Part shown: positions 34,627 through 43,866 of the stretch, piece after piece
Position numbering within the stretch: the first letter of the stretch is position 1
How the letters are laid out: each line of letters begins with the position of its first letter
Notes under the pieces: generated by a model
Databases searched by the model: none
What the model was told of the DNA's origin: nothing
The model's input: the letters and a program-made list of their open reading frames with translations, nothing else
NCBI GenBank assembly: GCA_039816955.1
Contig: JBCBWU010000005.1
Location: forward strand, 9,376 to 73,375
From: Lewinella sp039816955
GTDB lineage: Bacteria; Bacteroidota; Bacteroidia; Chitinophagales; Saprospiraceae
Length of the DNA: 64,000 nucleotides
Direction of reading: 5' to 3'
Made by a program: the position numbers and the translations under genes

Positions 34627-35619
34627 ATGAAGATCAATCCGATTTACGTTGTCATGGTGCTGGGTTTATTGATTGTGGTTCCGTTTACTCGCCAATTACA
34701 ACAGCGCCCTACCTCCTTTTACGGTATTGCTGAAAATCAAGATTTGGACCTCAGCCTAGCACATCCAGTAGTGGTACAAGGTATCGCCGTCAGAGAAGGT
34801 GAAGCAGTAGAAGCGGGCCAGTTATTGGCAGTTCTAGAGCGTAAAGACATCCCTTTTCAGGAAGCTAGTCTAGAGCAAGAGGGAGAGCAATTTAGGGCAA
34901 AGAAAGCAGAGCTCTTGGCGCGCCAAACCAGTGAACGTAAAGAAATCGAAGAAGAGAAGGCCGAAGCTTTATTTCAAATAGAAAATAAGCTAAGGCTACT
35001 ACGAAGCGAGCAAGCTCAAAATACCGCGCTACTGCAAGATTTAAACAGCACGGAGGGGGTGACACCCGAAGCTATTGCTAATCCGGAGATTGCTGCACTA
35101 GAGGCCGAGCGAGCTACGCTAGATGCTAAGTATTTGGTATTGCAGCAAAATCTAAATCGAGAAATACAAGCGGAACTAAAACTACTGGAAACACAGCAAC
35201 AACAAGTAAGTATTGACCGCCAGGAGATTGACCGGCAATCAGCTGAACTGGAGTTACGAGCACCCGTGAGTGGTGTAATTGGCACCGTTAATTTTATTGC
35301 TGGTGAGCAGGTGGGTAGCCGCGAGACCATCCTCAACATCTACCAACTGCACCCCAATCAAGTGACCACGTACATACCAGAAGGACAATTGACTGATCTT
35401 CCACTTGGCACTACCCTAACGGTATCCTCTCTGCAAACGCCAGATTACCAGATAGCGGGTACTATTATTAGCCTTGGCAATAAGATTCGAGAGCTCCCTG
35501 TGCGTATGCGACGCGATCCGGCAGTGCAGGCTTGGGGGCGCGAAGTACTACTGGAGATCACCGCCGAAAATCAACTCATTCAAGGAGAGCGGGTATTGGT
35601 AGAACAAATCACCGAATAG
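34627..35619 (+). CDS. HlyD-type periplasmic adaptor (membrane fusion protein)
   Basis: A 330-aa protein with one N-terminal membrane helix (IYVVMVLGLLIVVPFT). The first half of the biotinyl-lipoyl-like hairpin is VVVQGIAVREGEAVEAGQLLAVLERKD; a long coiled coil follows (about 75-205, Glu/Gln/Lys-rich), then the second half LRAPVSGVIGTVNFIAGEQVGSRETILNIYQL and a beta-barrel domain. This is the architecture of HlyD/RND adaptors that bridge an inner-membrane pump and an outer-membrane factor. It follows the DUF4956 gene by 14 bases and precedes the TolC-like gene by one base. No ABC, RND or MFS pump is present. Confidence 0.85.
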   Translation: MKINPIYVVMVLGLLIVVPFTRQLQQRPTSFYGIAENQDLDLSLAHPVVVQGIAVREGEAVEAGQLLAVLERKDIPFQEASLEQEGEQFRAKKAELLARQTSERKEIEEEKAEALFQIENKLRLLRSEQAQNTALLQDLNSTEGVTPEAIANPEIAALEAERATLDAKYLVLQQNLNREIQAELKLLETQQQQVSIDRQEIDRQSAELELRAPVSGVIGTVNFIAGEQVGSRETILNIYQLHPNQVTTYIPEGQLTDLPLGTTLTVSSLQTPDYQIAGTIISLGNKIRELPVRMRRDPAVQAWGREVLLEITAENQLIQGERVLVEQITE

Positions 35620-35620
35620 G

Positions 35621-36886
35621 ATGGTCCGATTATTTGCTATTTCGCTCACCGCCTTCTTGGTGTACAGCCTCCCGCTTGCGCTAAGCGCACAAACAGACGA
35701 TGCCACAGCAATACTGCAATCAGCCTGGGAAGATGAACGTTACCAGGCCTACCAGCGCGAATTGGATTTTTTCACTGACCAAAACGCGCTAAAGATTCCA
35801 CGGCTGGAAGAGCTCGAGTTTCGGACAGAAACCCACGAGTTCAACCCACAATTACAGGAATATGCGCTGCGTCTGCAACTAAACTCCAGCCGTCAGATTA
35901 AGGTCCAAGAACGGATCAACCAGCAAGAATACAGCTTGCTCCTTATTCGCCAGGAAGCCTATCTAGAAGAACTCCTTTTCCGGCGCTACCAATTCCTCAT
36001 TGATACCCGCTATCAACAACAGCAACTCGCACTACTTGAATCGCGAATTCCAGTAATGGCGGATTGGGAGCGGGTCATACAAACACGCATCCAGGAAGAT
36101 GGGGAACGCCACTACAGCGATTGGCTTGAATTGGAAGACGACCGTCTGAAACTGCAGCAACAAACGCAGCTCCTACAGCAACAGTTGCAAGCTGGGCGCC
36201 AGCAGTACACCTTCTGGACCGAGCAAGCTGCCGATCGATTGGCAGTAGGTACTTGGCCGCGACCAGGCCAACTTGAGCAGAACTGGCAAGCTTGGCAAAA
36301 TGATACCCTGGCAATCCCCTTAAGCGTACAAGAACAGCAACTCACCAGTACCTTAGTTGAACTAGAATTGGCCGCTGAACAAGCCGAAGAACGAAATCGG
36401 CTCAATTTCCTGCAGCTCCGGTATCAAGGAGAAGATGAAGACCCCGTACTGCGGGAGCAGGTAACGCTAGGGGCAGGAATTACCCTGCCTTTCCGTTCGG
36501 CCAACAGTGTAAAAGAGCAATATCTGAAATTAGAACAGATTGAAGAGGAAAACCAGGAGTTGGAACGCCAACGCAGATGGCTGCAAAAGCTACAGGACGC
36601 CGAGGCCAACATGGCTATACAAGTAATAGCTTACCAGCAACTAGAGACTGCCCTAAATGACTACGAAAGTAGATTTGGCACCGCCGCGTTACAAAGTAGA
36701 GGCATCACCCGCCCCGAAACTTATCTGCAAGCCACAATGGGCGTACTAGAGCGGCAAGAATTACTACTAGCACAGGAAAAACGACTATACGAGGCTTATT
36801 TGGATGTGCTTCTACTCTCCGGCCGTCTCATTGCTAAACCCTATCGCAACTGGCTAAGTGATCTGCAAACACCATTGCGCCAATAG
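35621..36886 (+). CDS. TolC-like outer-membrane factor (divergent)
   Basis: A 421-aa protein with a signal peptide ending ALSAQT. Nearly all of the mature part is long heptad-like alpha helix rich in Gln, Glu and Leu, in two halves that each rise to a strand-like segment (LQEYALRLQLNSSRQIK; VTLGAGITLPFRSANSVKEQYL). The LGAGITLPF segment resembles the beta strand of TolC-type outer-membrane efflux proteins. The position directly after an HlyD-like adaptor supports the call. It is shorter and more Gln-rich than common TolC proteins. It should provide the outer-membrane exit duct for the DUF4956/HlyD unit. Confidence 0.72.
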   Translation: MVRLFAISLTAFLVYSLPLALSAQTDDATAILQSAWEDERYQAYQRELDFFTDQNALKIPRLEELEFRTETHEFNPQLQEYALRLQLNSSRQIKVQERINQQEYSLLLIRQEAYLEELLFRRYQFLIDTRYQQQQLALLESRIPVMADWERVIQTRIQEDGERHYSDWLELEDDRLKLQQQTQLLQQQLQAGRQQYTFWTEQAADRLAVGTWPRPGQLEQNWQAWQNDTLAIPLSVQEQQLTSTLVELELAAEQAEERNRLNFLQLRYQGEDEDPVLREQVTLGAGITLPFRSANSVKEQYLKLEQIEEENQELERQRRWLQKLQDAEANMAIQVIAYQQLETALNDYESRFGTAALQSRGITRPETYLQATMGVLERQELLLAQEKRLYEAYLDVLLLSGRLIAKPYRNWLSDLQTPLRQ

Positions 36887-36892
36887 TGCGGA

Positions 36893-37840
36893 TCAATTCC
36901 GCTGTCGCCACCATTTTAGTGCTTTGTATAGCATGGAGCGGCTCATCTGTATCCGACTGTAGGGCACTCGTTCCGCACCAAACTGTTCTCGAATAGCAGC
37001 AATAGCGGGGATCATACTGCCTTCAAAATCAAACGTCTGCAATCCTTTTTCGCGAGCGAAATCTAGCGCCTGCGCGATCAACCAAATTCCAGAGCCACTC
37101 TTCCTCAGTTCAGGATCATCACCAGATAGGTGGTAATAGGCTGTGGTATCACTCCACATGAGGTAAGCTACCGAATGAATGCGACCAGCCTCATCCACAG
37201 CCGCAAATATTTGTCGGCGTCCACGCTGGGCCAAAGCCGCATCGTGTTGGCCAAGAGCCGAATAACTGTACGGAAGGGGCAAGCCTTGTCGCTGAAAACT
37301 CAGTTCACTCACTTGGTGAAAGGTTTGCAAATCCAGGTCGAGGCGCAACTGCAACTGTTGTTCTGCTTTGCGAATATTGCGGCGCATATTTCGGTTGATC
37401 TGGCTACGCCAATCTTCGTCCGCTCGGAGTTGAATTTGGTGAGTATGGTAGCTACTCTGTTCCCAGGTAGCTGGTAAAGACGAAACGAGAGGCTCCGCGC
37501 TAGTACTCCACTGTTGGTCTAAGCCATCCCATTGGGGCGCGGCTGCTAAGAGTGCTTCTACCCACTCTAAGCTCGTTGTGATAGCGGCATCTGAACGGCA
37601 CAAGATGCTCATATACTTGGTGAACTGGGGCATAGTCACATAACGTAGCCCAAAACGCTTCTTCTCAAAGAACGGCCAGGCGGCACAAGGCGATCCGTCT
37701 TGCAGTAGTGTCACCGCTCTCCATACTCCACCTTGGCATACACTGTCTAAATACCAGGGTTGGCAGCAGAGCGGCACTCCAGGTTCTACTTTACAGAAAG
37801 CCTCATAGTCAGCTCGTTCCTGACTGCAATCCCAATTCAT
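36893..37840 (-). CDS. GNAT-fold acetyltransferase (FemAB/BioF2-like, PF13480 type)
   Basis: A 315-aa protein with no signal peptide. The central region, DWRSQINRNMRRNIRKAEQQLQLRL ... FHQVSELSFQRQGLPLPYS, followed by GRIHSVAYLMWSDTTAYYHLSGDDPELRKSGSGIWLIAQALDFAREKGLQTFDFEGSM, matches the Acetyltransf_6 pattern found in FemAB-like enzymes that transfer acyl or aminoacyl groups in envelope polymer synthesis. The acceptor is unknown. The ATG directly abuts the stop of the leucyl aminopeptidase gene, so it is the last gene of a three-gene minus-strand operon. Confidence 0.78.
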   Translation of the reverse strand: MNWDCSQERADYEAFCKVEPGVPLCCQPWYLDSVCQGGVWRAVTLLQDGSPCAAWPFFEKKRFGLRYVTMPQFTKYMSILCRSDAAITTSLEWVEALLAAAPQWDGLDQQWSTSAEPLVSSLPATWEQSSYHTHQIQLRADEDWRSQINRNMRRNIRKAEQQLQLRLDLDLQTFHQVSELSFQRQGLPLPYSYSALGQHDAALAQRGRRQIFAAVDEAGRIHSVAYLMWSDTTAYYHLSGDDPELRKSGSGIWLIAQALDFAREKGLQTFDFEGSMIPAIAAIREQFGAERVPYSRIQMSRSMLYKALKWWRQRN

Positions 37841-39340
37841 TTAGGAAGGAAGGATAGAGTTGATGAACTGAATCAACAAGCGAATACCATATCCCGTAGC
37901 AGCTTTTCCTTTTGCGTAGGGCGTATCACCAAAAGCTGTACCGGCAATATCCAGGTGCGCCCAGGAAGGGTGCTCATCCGTGAAAAACTCTAGAAATTTG
38001 GCGGCAGTGATCGCTCCGGCAATGGGCCGGCCACTGAAGTTTTTGATATCGGCAATATCCGATTTCATATCATCACCGTACTCGTCCCACAGCGGGAGGC
38101 GCCAGACGCGTTCTCCAGTTTGCTGCCCAGCTTGCTCCAGGTGATGTGCCAATTGGTCGTCTTTGCTAAACAAGGCAGCTGCCTGGTAGCCCAACGTACG
38201 TACACTAGAGCCCGTCAGTGTGGCCAAGTCAATGACAACCTGTGGTTGGTGTTCACGCACGATGTAGGATAGACCATCCGCCAAGATCAAACGACCTTCC
38301 GCATCGGTGTCAATGATTTCGATCGTTTTGCCACTGTAGGTACCAATCACATCACTGGGCTTTACTGCTTGTGCGTCCACCGAATTGTCAGTTGATGGAA
38401 CTACCGCAACCAGGTGCACTGGCAATTTAAGCCGAGCAGTAGCCTCCATGGTGCCCAGTACTGCTGCGGCACCGCCCATGTCACTCTTCATGTAGTGCAT
38501 GTTATTGGAGGGCTTTAGGGAAAGACCGCCCGTATCGAAGGTGACGCCTTTTCCTACCAGGCCAATCTTGGGCAGGCGACCATTGGCATCCGGTTCTCCT
38601 TTGTATTCCAGTACAATCAAAACCGGTGGCTCCGGACTACCCTGGTTGACGGCCAAGAGGCCACCCATCCCCGCCGCAGTAATCTCATCCTTATTCCAAA
38701 TCTTGGCAGAATAGCCGTATTCTTTTGCGGAAGCAACCGCCCAATCTGCTAATTGCTGCGGATGTTTATGATTAGCAGGAGCATTCACCAGCCCCATGAT
38801 TTCCGTTTGCGCCTTGGCGATGATCTGTGCCCGGTCCGCAGCGGCTTGCAAGGCGTTAAGGTCTGCCTCCGCACTCACGATCGTAAGTTTGAAATCTTCA
38901 CCGTATACGGTAGCGGGGTCACCATTAGCGGTCTTATGTTGACCAATCTGATAGCTGCCTTGCCATAAGCCATTCACCGCAGCTTCGCATACTGGTGACA
39001 ATTGTTCTTGAGCGATCAGTTCGATGTATAGTACGGTATTGCTCCGAAGTGCCCGTTGGTGCTTGCTGGCCAAGTGCTGAAAGGCCTGTAGCAGTTTACC
39101 AAAAGCCAAATCCGAACCCAAACCTAAAAGGATCAAATCTGCCTCAGGAGCAGGGAGTACCAGCACTTCTTTATGCTTTGCGGTAAAGCAGTGTTGCAAT
39201 TTTGCAGTGCTGAGGCCCGATAGTTGAGCGATGTGTTCCCAATGCGCATTTTCTACTTCAGAATTAGCTTGCTGGGCTACTGGAAGCAGGATAATCTGGT
39301 TGGTGTTCGTTGGTAGCTGTTGCTGAAAGTGTGTGGTCAT
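37841..39340 (-). CDS. pepA: leucyl aminopeptidase, M17 family
   Basis: A 499-aa two-metal aminopeptidase. The C-terminal catalytic domain has LVGKGVTFDTGGLSLKPSNNMHYMKSDMGGAAAVLGTM with the metal-binding Lys and Asp residues, and IEIIDTDAEGRLILADGLSYI with the Arg of the active site; the usual signature NTDAEGRL reads DTDAEGRL here. LATLTGSSVRTLG and AGAITAAKFLEFF follow. The N-terminal 190 residues form the variable domain. It releases N-terminal amino acids from peptides in the cytoplasm. It lies between the CBM48-esterase (24-base gap) and the acetyltransferase genes. Confidence 0.94.
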   Translation of the reverse strand: MTTHFQQQLPTNTNQIILLPVAQQANSEVENAHWEHIAQLSGLSTAKLQHCFTAKHKEVLVLPAPEADLILLGLGSDLAFGKLLQAFQHLASKHQRALRSNTVLYIELIAQEQLSPVCEAAVNGLWQGSYQIGQHKTANGDPATVYGEDFKLTIVSAEADLNALQAAADRAQIIAKAQTEIMGLVNAPANHKHPQQLADWAVASAKEYGYSAKIWNKDEITAAGMGGLLAVNQGSPEPPVLIVLEYKGEPDANGRLPKIGLVGKGVTFDTGGLSLKPSNNMHYMKSDMGGAAAVLGTMEATARLKLPVHLVAVVPSTDNSVDAQAVKPSDVIGTYSGKTIEIIDTDAEGRLILADGLSYIVREHQPQVVIDLATLTGSSVRTLGYQAAALFSKDDQLAHHLEQAGQQTGERVWRLPLWDEYGDDMKSDIADIKNFSGRPIAGAITAAKFLEFFTDEHPSWAHLDIAGTAFGDTPYAKGKAATGYGIRLLIQFINSILPS

Positions 39341-39364
39341 GTTTTGTTTTTTGGGATTTTAGGC

Positions 39365-40486
39365 CTAGTGCTGAGCCGTAGAATTAGGATAAAACAACCA
39401 AGTCAATGCTGCGGGAAACTCCTGCCCCCAGCGTGCTTCGTTATGCTCTCCATCGGGATCCACTGAAAGATTAAATTCGGCCTGATGATGTTTTGCTTTG
39501 CGTTCAATGGCTCTTTTTAAACGCTCTAAGTTCGGAACCATTGTAGCACTTTCCTTTCTCCCTCCATAAAGATATACGCGCCCCGTGTACGGCCGCGCAA
39601 AATTGAGCAGTTGAAAAGGAATATTAGGGGTCACCCAAAGCGAGGGTGAAAAGATCATCAAACGTTGAAACACCTCCGGATACATCATACCCGCGTAGAT
39701 ACTGATCAGTCCGCCCATAGAGCTTCCGCCGATACCGGTGTGTTCGCCGCCAGTAAGGGTGCGGTATTTTTGGTCGATATAAGGCTTGAGTACATCGACC
39801 ATGAAACGAACGTAAGACCTGCCCTGCCCTTTCCCAAACTGGGTAGTGGCCGTCGTGGGGGTAAACTCCACAATTCGCTTATCCATAGCGTGGTCAATCG
39901 CTACAATGATGACATCACCGAGTCCTTGCGACTGCAGCTGTGCCAGACGCTTATCTACCGCCCAGTTGCCGTAAGGTGCATAATCATCAAAGAGATTCTG
40001 CCCGTCTTGCAGGTATAAGACTGGATACTGTCGATCTGAGTCATGGTAATTGTAGGGCAGCAGTGCAGCAATCCGCCGGGTGCGAATAGTCTCTGGCAAG
40101 GCGATATCATCACCAATTACGTCGATAATGGGTAAATAATGATTGGGGTAGCTAAAGCTATCCTGTTTCCAACGCTCTACCCGATCTACGGCACGCCCTT
40201 GGCTGCGTTGCACTCGACGATTGGGCCGATCATTACCATCATTCCCCAACTCAACGTGGTCCCAATTTCCGCGAGCATATTTGTATTCCAATATTTCGGG
40301 TAAATCCTCCAGTCGCAGGATAAGCTGGTAAGCTCCTGGACGAGTTGGCTCCATTCGATAAGCAGCATCAGCAACCCGCCACTGATTGAAATTACCTACT
40401 ACGTAGATGTTGTGTTCCTCCTTCGTAGCAGTATGCAATTCAAGTGTAAAAGTCGATGCAGAAGTCGCTGGTTCGCTGCTTGACAT
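39365..40486 (-). CDS. esterase with N-terminal CBM48-like domain
   Basis: A 373-aa protein; the start at 40486 (MSSSEPATS) fits the domain better than the frame extending to 40639. Residues about 10-105 resemble the CBM48/CBM20 starch-binding-like module (EHNIYVVGNFNQWRVADAAYRM ... ILEYKYARGNWDHVELG). An alpha/beta hydrolase of the PF00756 esterase type follows: YPVLYLQDGQNLFDD, TGIGGSSMGGLISIYAGMMYP with the nucleophile Ser, VYLYGGRKES and the His in DPDGEHNEARWGQEFP. No signal peptide is evident. It may act on acylated saccharides, inferred from the module. First gene of the minus-strand operon. Confidence 0.8.
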   Translation of the reverse strand: MSSSEPATSASTFTLELHTATKEEHNIYVVGNFNQWRVADAAYRMEPTRPGAYQLILRLEDLPEILEYKYARGNWDHVELGNDGNDRPNRRVQRSQGRAVDRVERWKQDSFSYPNHYLPIIDVIGDDIALPETIRTRRIAALLPYNYHDSDRQYPVLYLQDGQNLFDDYAPYGNWAVDKRLAQLQSQGLGDVIIVAIDHAMDKRIVEFTPTTATTQFGKGQGRSYVRFMVDVLKPYIDQKYRTLTGGEHTGIGGSSMGGLISIYAGMMYPEVFQRLMIFSPSLWVTPNIPFQLLNFARPYTGRVYLYGGRKESATMVPNLERLKRAIERKAKHHQAEFNLSVDPDGEHNEARWGQEFPAALTWLFYPNSTAQH

Positions 40487-40577
40487 ATCTGGTTTTCGTA
40501 AAGTCCGTAAAGATACGGTTTTCGATAATGTGTAGTAGCATCTCTGCCTGAAAGGGCGTATTTTTATAGAAAAAGCG

Positions 40578-41081
40578 ATGCTCCGATACCTCTCTCCTAT
40601 TTTACAACTGTTTCTATTCCTATTAACCCTTTTATTCACATTTGTTTGTTACCAGGAATGGGTAAATTCTGAGCCCCTTATCGGTGGAGCATGGTGCGGT
40701 ACGGTAAGCTCAACAGCGTACGTCCCCGAAGGCTTATCAGAAGAATATGAGCTGGGAAAATCCATCTTTCGCAACAACTGCGCCGCCTGCCATGCTGGTG
40801 ATATGAAAACAAATCTTGCTGGTCCAGCTTTAGGTGGTACTCTCGAACGCTGGGAAGCTCACGGCGGGCAGGAGGCGTTGCACGCCTGGATACGTAATTC
40901 TCAGCAGATGATACAAGAAGGTGAAAACTTGCGGGCGCAGCAACTGTGGGAAGAATGGGGACCAACTATAATGAACACTTTCATCAATCTTACGGATGAA
41001 GAATTAGCGGCTGTTATGCTTTATGTGGAAGCAATATACTCAGATGGTGGTGCTTACATTTCCAGTAACTCCTTAGAGTAA
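40578..41081 (+). CDS. membrane-anchored c-type cytochrome
   Basis: A 167-aa protein with an N-terminal membrane helix (QLFLFLLTLLFTFVCYQEW) that should anchor it with the heme domain in the periplasm. The heme-binding motif CAACH is at residues 68-72 in FRNNCAACHAGDM, followed by LAGPALGGTLERW. A possible distal Met is in TIMNTFINLTDEELAAVMLYVE. Single-heme cytochromes of this class shuttle electrons or serve as subunits of oxidases. There is no oxidase gene nearby. Confidence 0.88.
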   Translation: MLRYLSPILQLFLFLLTLLFTFVCYQEWVNSEPLIGGAWCGTVSSTAYVPEGLSEEYELGKSIFRNNCAACHAGDMKTNLAGPALGGTLERWEAHGGQEALHAWIRNSQQMIQEGENLRAQQLWEEWGPTIMNTFINLTDEELAAVMLYVEAIYSDGGAYISSNSLE

Positions 41082-41202
41082 AAGCAGGCTAGAGCAGTAA
41101 GTAATCGTACACATTATTGGCTTCACGGGATTCATTCTGCCGTCGATCTCTACTTTGAGTTGTGTGCTGGCACCTATGGGGGCTCCGCCAGCCTCTCCTA
41201 AG

Positions 41203-41300
41203 GTCGAGTCGGCGTCGGGCTATTCGGGGTATTCCCCTGCTATCCCTAGCCCTTGCGCCGTCCCGGCGCCGGGCTCCTGCCAGGGCAGTCGCGCGATTGA
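41203..41300. repeat. GC-rich structured intergenic element
   Basis: Within the 431-base gap 41082-41512, this stretch is markedly GC-rich against AT-rich flanks. It contains nested inverted repeats: GGGCTA (41217-41222) with TAGCCC (41247-41252), inside which GGGG pairs with CCCC (41226-41237), then CCCGGCGCCGGG and CTGCC-AG-GGCAG. It looks like a palindromic dispersed repeat rather than a gene; the open frames across it start with TTG and lack coding character. The remaining gap up to lgt holds no gene that I can see. Confidence 0.5.
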
Positions 41301-41512
41301 CCTTTCAAAATTCGTTCTGCTTACAATTTTTACAGCGGAATGAATTCCACAAAACCACAAATAGAACGCATCAGCACTCATCGTAGAATCAGCTATTGCC
41401 TTAAAGATTAACACCCCTCCAGGGACTTTTTCCACCTACCCAATTCAAAACTCAGCAATAAACCCTATTCTTGTGTTACTAATGAAAACCTTCGCCAAAC
41501 TGCCACCGCCAA

Positions 41513-42697
41513 ATGTATCCTGATCTCTCTTACGTCTTCCACGATCTCTTCGGTACGACCCCAGACAACTGGCTAAGCATTTTCAAGACCTTCGGCCTAT
41601 TGGTTGCACTGGCCGTTCTATCTGCAGCCTACTTACTACGGCTTGAACTGAAACGGCGTGCAGACATCGGACAATTTTCCGGCAGCAAAGCCAAGGTGAT
41701 TAGCAATGCGCCTTTTACAGTACAGGACTATGTACTGAATGGCCTCTTCGGCTTTATCGTGGGCTTCAAATTGCTCTATGTCACTCAGCATTTGGCGGAA
41801 ATGCAGGCTGATCCTTCGGCTGTAGTACTATCAACGAAAGGAAACTGGTTGGGAGGCATACTAGGTGCGGGTCTCCTTACGGCTTACTACTATTACATTG
41901 ATCACGGCAGAAAAAGCGACGGCCCGGAAGAAGTAATCAAAGACATCTTCCCACACGACCGTATCATGGATATCTCTACGGTAGCCGTTATCTCTGGCGT
42001 AATAGGCGCCAAACTATTTACCGTAATCGAACAACCAGAGGCCTTTTTTGCCGACCCTATGGGGCAGCTACTTTCAGGCGATGGCTGGACCATCTACGGC
42101 GGGCTCATTGGTGGTTTTATTGGCACCTACATTTACCTTCGGCGTAAGAATATAGAGATACTTCCGGTACTAGACGCGGTAGCTCCTGCCCTTATCGTTT
42201 CCTACGGCGTGGGCCGCATGGGTTGCCACTTTTCTGGTGACGGTGACTGGGGTATTCCCGCTGGCCCTCAACCCGACTGGTGGTTCTTACCCGACTGGCT
42301 CTGGGCACAGGACTATCCACGTAATGTGCTCAACCGGGGTGTAGAAATGGCCGAATGTGTAGGTAGATATTGCAGCCACCTCCCTGATCCAGTATACCCT
42401 ACCTCCGTTTACGAAACAACCATGGCCTTTACTATTGGATTGATCCTGTGGAGCCTGCGCAAGCGGGTAACGCCCTGGCCAGGCCTACTCTTCACCATCT
42501 ACCTAATTTTCAATGGTATTGAGCGCTACTTCATTGAAGGGATTCGGGTCAATGACCGGCACGAAGTACTGGGCGGCTTTACGCAAGCAGAATTCATTGC
42601 TTTAATCCTGACCGCCATTGGTGTGGTTTGGACGTTGTGGTTACTGCTGGGAAAGAAGAATAAAGCAAACGGGGAGACCGCTAAGTATTCGGACTAA
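41513..42697 (+). CDS. lgt: prolipoprotein diacylglyceryl transferase
   Basis: A 394-aa polytopic membrane enzyme that attaches diacylglycerol from phosphatidylglycerol to the lipobox cysteine of prolipoproteins, the first step in maturing the many lipoproteins of this window. It has the family signature GRMGCHFSGDGDWG, preceded by DGWTIYGGLIGGFIGTYIYLRR and VLDAVAPALIVSYGVGR, and a C-terminal IYLIFNGIERYFIEGIRVN segment with conserved Arg and Glu. It is longer than the E. coli enzyme owing to an N-terminal extension and an insert (QPDWWFLPDWLWAQDYPRN), as is usual in Bacteroidota. Confidence 0.93.
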   Translation: MYPDLSYVFHDLFGTTPDNWLSIFKTFGLLVALAVLSAAYLLRLELKRRADIGQFSGSKAKVISNAPFTVQDYVLNGLFGFIVGFKLLYVTQHLAEMQADPSAVVLSTKGNWLGGILGAGLLTAYYYYIDHGRKSDGPEEVIKDIFPHDRIMDISTVAVISGVIGAKLFTVIEQPEAFFADPMGQLLSGDGWTIYGGLIGGFIGTYIYLRRKNIEILPVLDAVAPALIVSYGVGRMGCHFSGDGDWGIPAGPQPDWWFLPDWLWAQDYPRNVLNRGVEMAECVGRYCSHLPDPVYPTSVYETTMAFTIGLILWSLRKRVTPWPGLLFTIYLIFNGIERYFIEGIRVNDRHEVLGGFTQAEFIALILTAIGVVWTLWLLLGKKNKANGETAKYSD

Positions 42698-42702
42698 AAT
42701 TC

Positions 42703-43830
42703 CTAATGGTCAATTACTGACGTCAAGGCTTCCTCCACTACATCCGTTGCTTTGTCCCAGCTGAATTGTTGGGTCTGTACAAAACCTCGCTCAATGAGTT
42801 GAGCACGTAGTTCTGGCTCATCGTAGATTCGTTGCATGGCTGCTGCGATAGCTTCCTGGCTTTTCGGGTCAACCAGCAAGGCTGCATCACCCGCCACCTC
42901 GGGCATGGAGCTGACATTAGAAGTGATAACAGGCACACCAGCCTGCATAGCCTCAATGATGGGTACCCCAAAACCTTCAAACAAGGAGACGTAAGTCTGA
43001 GCTAGGGCAGCGGCTGTAAGCTGTGGCAGATCCTCATCGGAGATGTAACCCAAAAATTCAATATCGTCCTTAGCAGTGATCTGTTCGTAGGCCTCTCTAA
43101 TTCCACCACTCTGCCAGGCAAAGCGCCCACCGATAAGCAGTTTCACGGCTGTTCCACTCTGCGCCTTAAATAGATCAAAGGCCTGCATCAGACCGATGAT
43201 ATTCTTGCGGGGATGCAACGCGCCCAAATAGAAGAAGTAGTCCTGGCCATCGGCATACCTTTCCTTTACCTTTTGCTTCTCATCATCAGACAAAGGGACA
43301 AAAGCAGGATGAGCCGCATTACAGGCTACTTGAATTTGGTCGAGGCCAATACCGTATTGGGCATTAATGTCCCGACGGCAAAAATCCGAGACGGTGACCA
43401 GCGCTTCTGCCCGGCGCAAATAACGCGGCACATAGTACTGATAATACCAGCGGGCAGCCAGCGGTACCTGTTCGGGGTAATGCGCGTGGGCAATGTCGTG
43501 AGTCACCATGAGCGTAGGCACTTGCGTTCTAAGCGAACAGTAGTTGTCCATACTTAGAAAAACATCCACTTTTTCGCGGCGCAGGATACGGGGAACGGCC
43601 CACTCAAACCACAAGTACCATAGCACTGGATGGCGGCTTGGCGGCTGCACTATTAAAGGCTTCACATTAGATCCGTACAGAAAGCGCTGATCAAAGGGGC
43701 GGTCGAAGAGGAACAGGAATTCGTGCTCGGGATGACGCTCCACTAGGCGGCGAAGCACCTCATGCTTGAACCGTCCAATACCCTCCAGGCGGTTGGCTAA
43801 TAACAAGCGGGTGTTCACGGCAATTCGCAT
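42703..43830 (-). CDS. GT4-family glycosyltransferase
   Basis: A 375-aa GT-B fold enzyme. The N-terminal domain (MRIAVNTRLLLANRLEGIGRF ... DVFLSMDNYCSLRTQVPTLMVTHDIAHAHYPEQ) should bind the acceptor. The C-terminal domain has FFYLGALHPRKNIIGLMQAF and the nucleotide-sugar motif FEGFGVPIIEAMQAGVPVITSNVSSMPEVAGDAALLVDP with the E-x7-E pair. It probably adds a sugar in surface polysaccharide or LPS synthesis. It converges with lgt (5-base gap). The LytTR gene is 36 bases upstream on the same strand. Confidence 0.9.
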   Translation of the reverse strand: MRIAVNTRLLLANRLEGIGRFKHEVLRRLVERHPEHEFLFLFDRPFDQRFLYGSNVKPLIVQPPSRHPVLWYLWFEWAVPRILRREKVDVFLSMDNYCSLRTQVPTLMVTHDIAHAHYPEQVPLAARWYYQYYVPRYLRRAEALVTVSDFCRRDINAQYGIGLDQIQVACNAAHPAFVPLSDDEKQKVKERYADGQDYFFYLGALHPRKNIIGLMQAFDLFKAQSGTAVKLLIGGRFAWQSGGIREAYEQITAKDDIEFLGYISDEDLPQLTAAALAQTYVSLFEGFGVPIIEAMQAGVPVITSNVSSMPEVAGDAALLVDPKSQEAIAAAMQRIYDEPELRAQLIERGFVQTQQFSWDKATDVVEEALTSVIDH

Positions 43831-43866
43831 GTCGCGAAGATAACCAATAATTACAGCGGCACCCCA

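Noticed and set aside
41155..41386. Overlapping open frames with Arg/Ala/Pro-rich products upstream of lgt
   Set aside because: They have TTG-type starts and exist only because the GC-rich palindromic island lacks stop codons.
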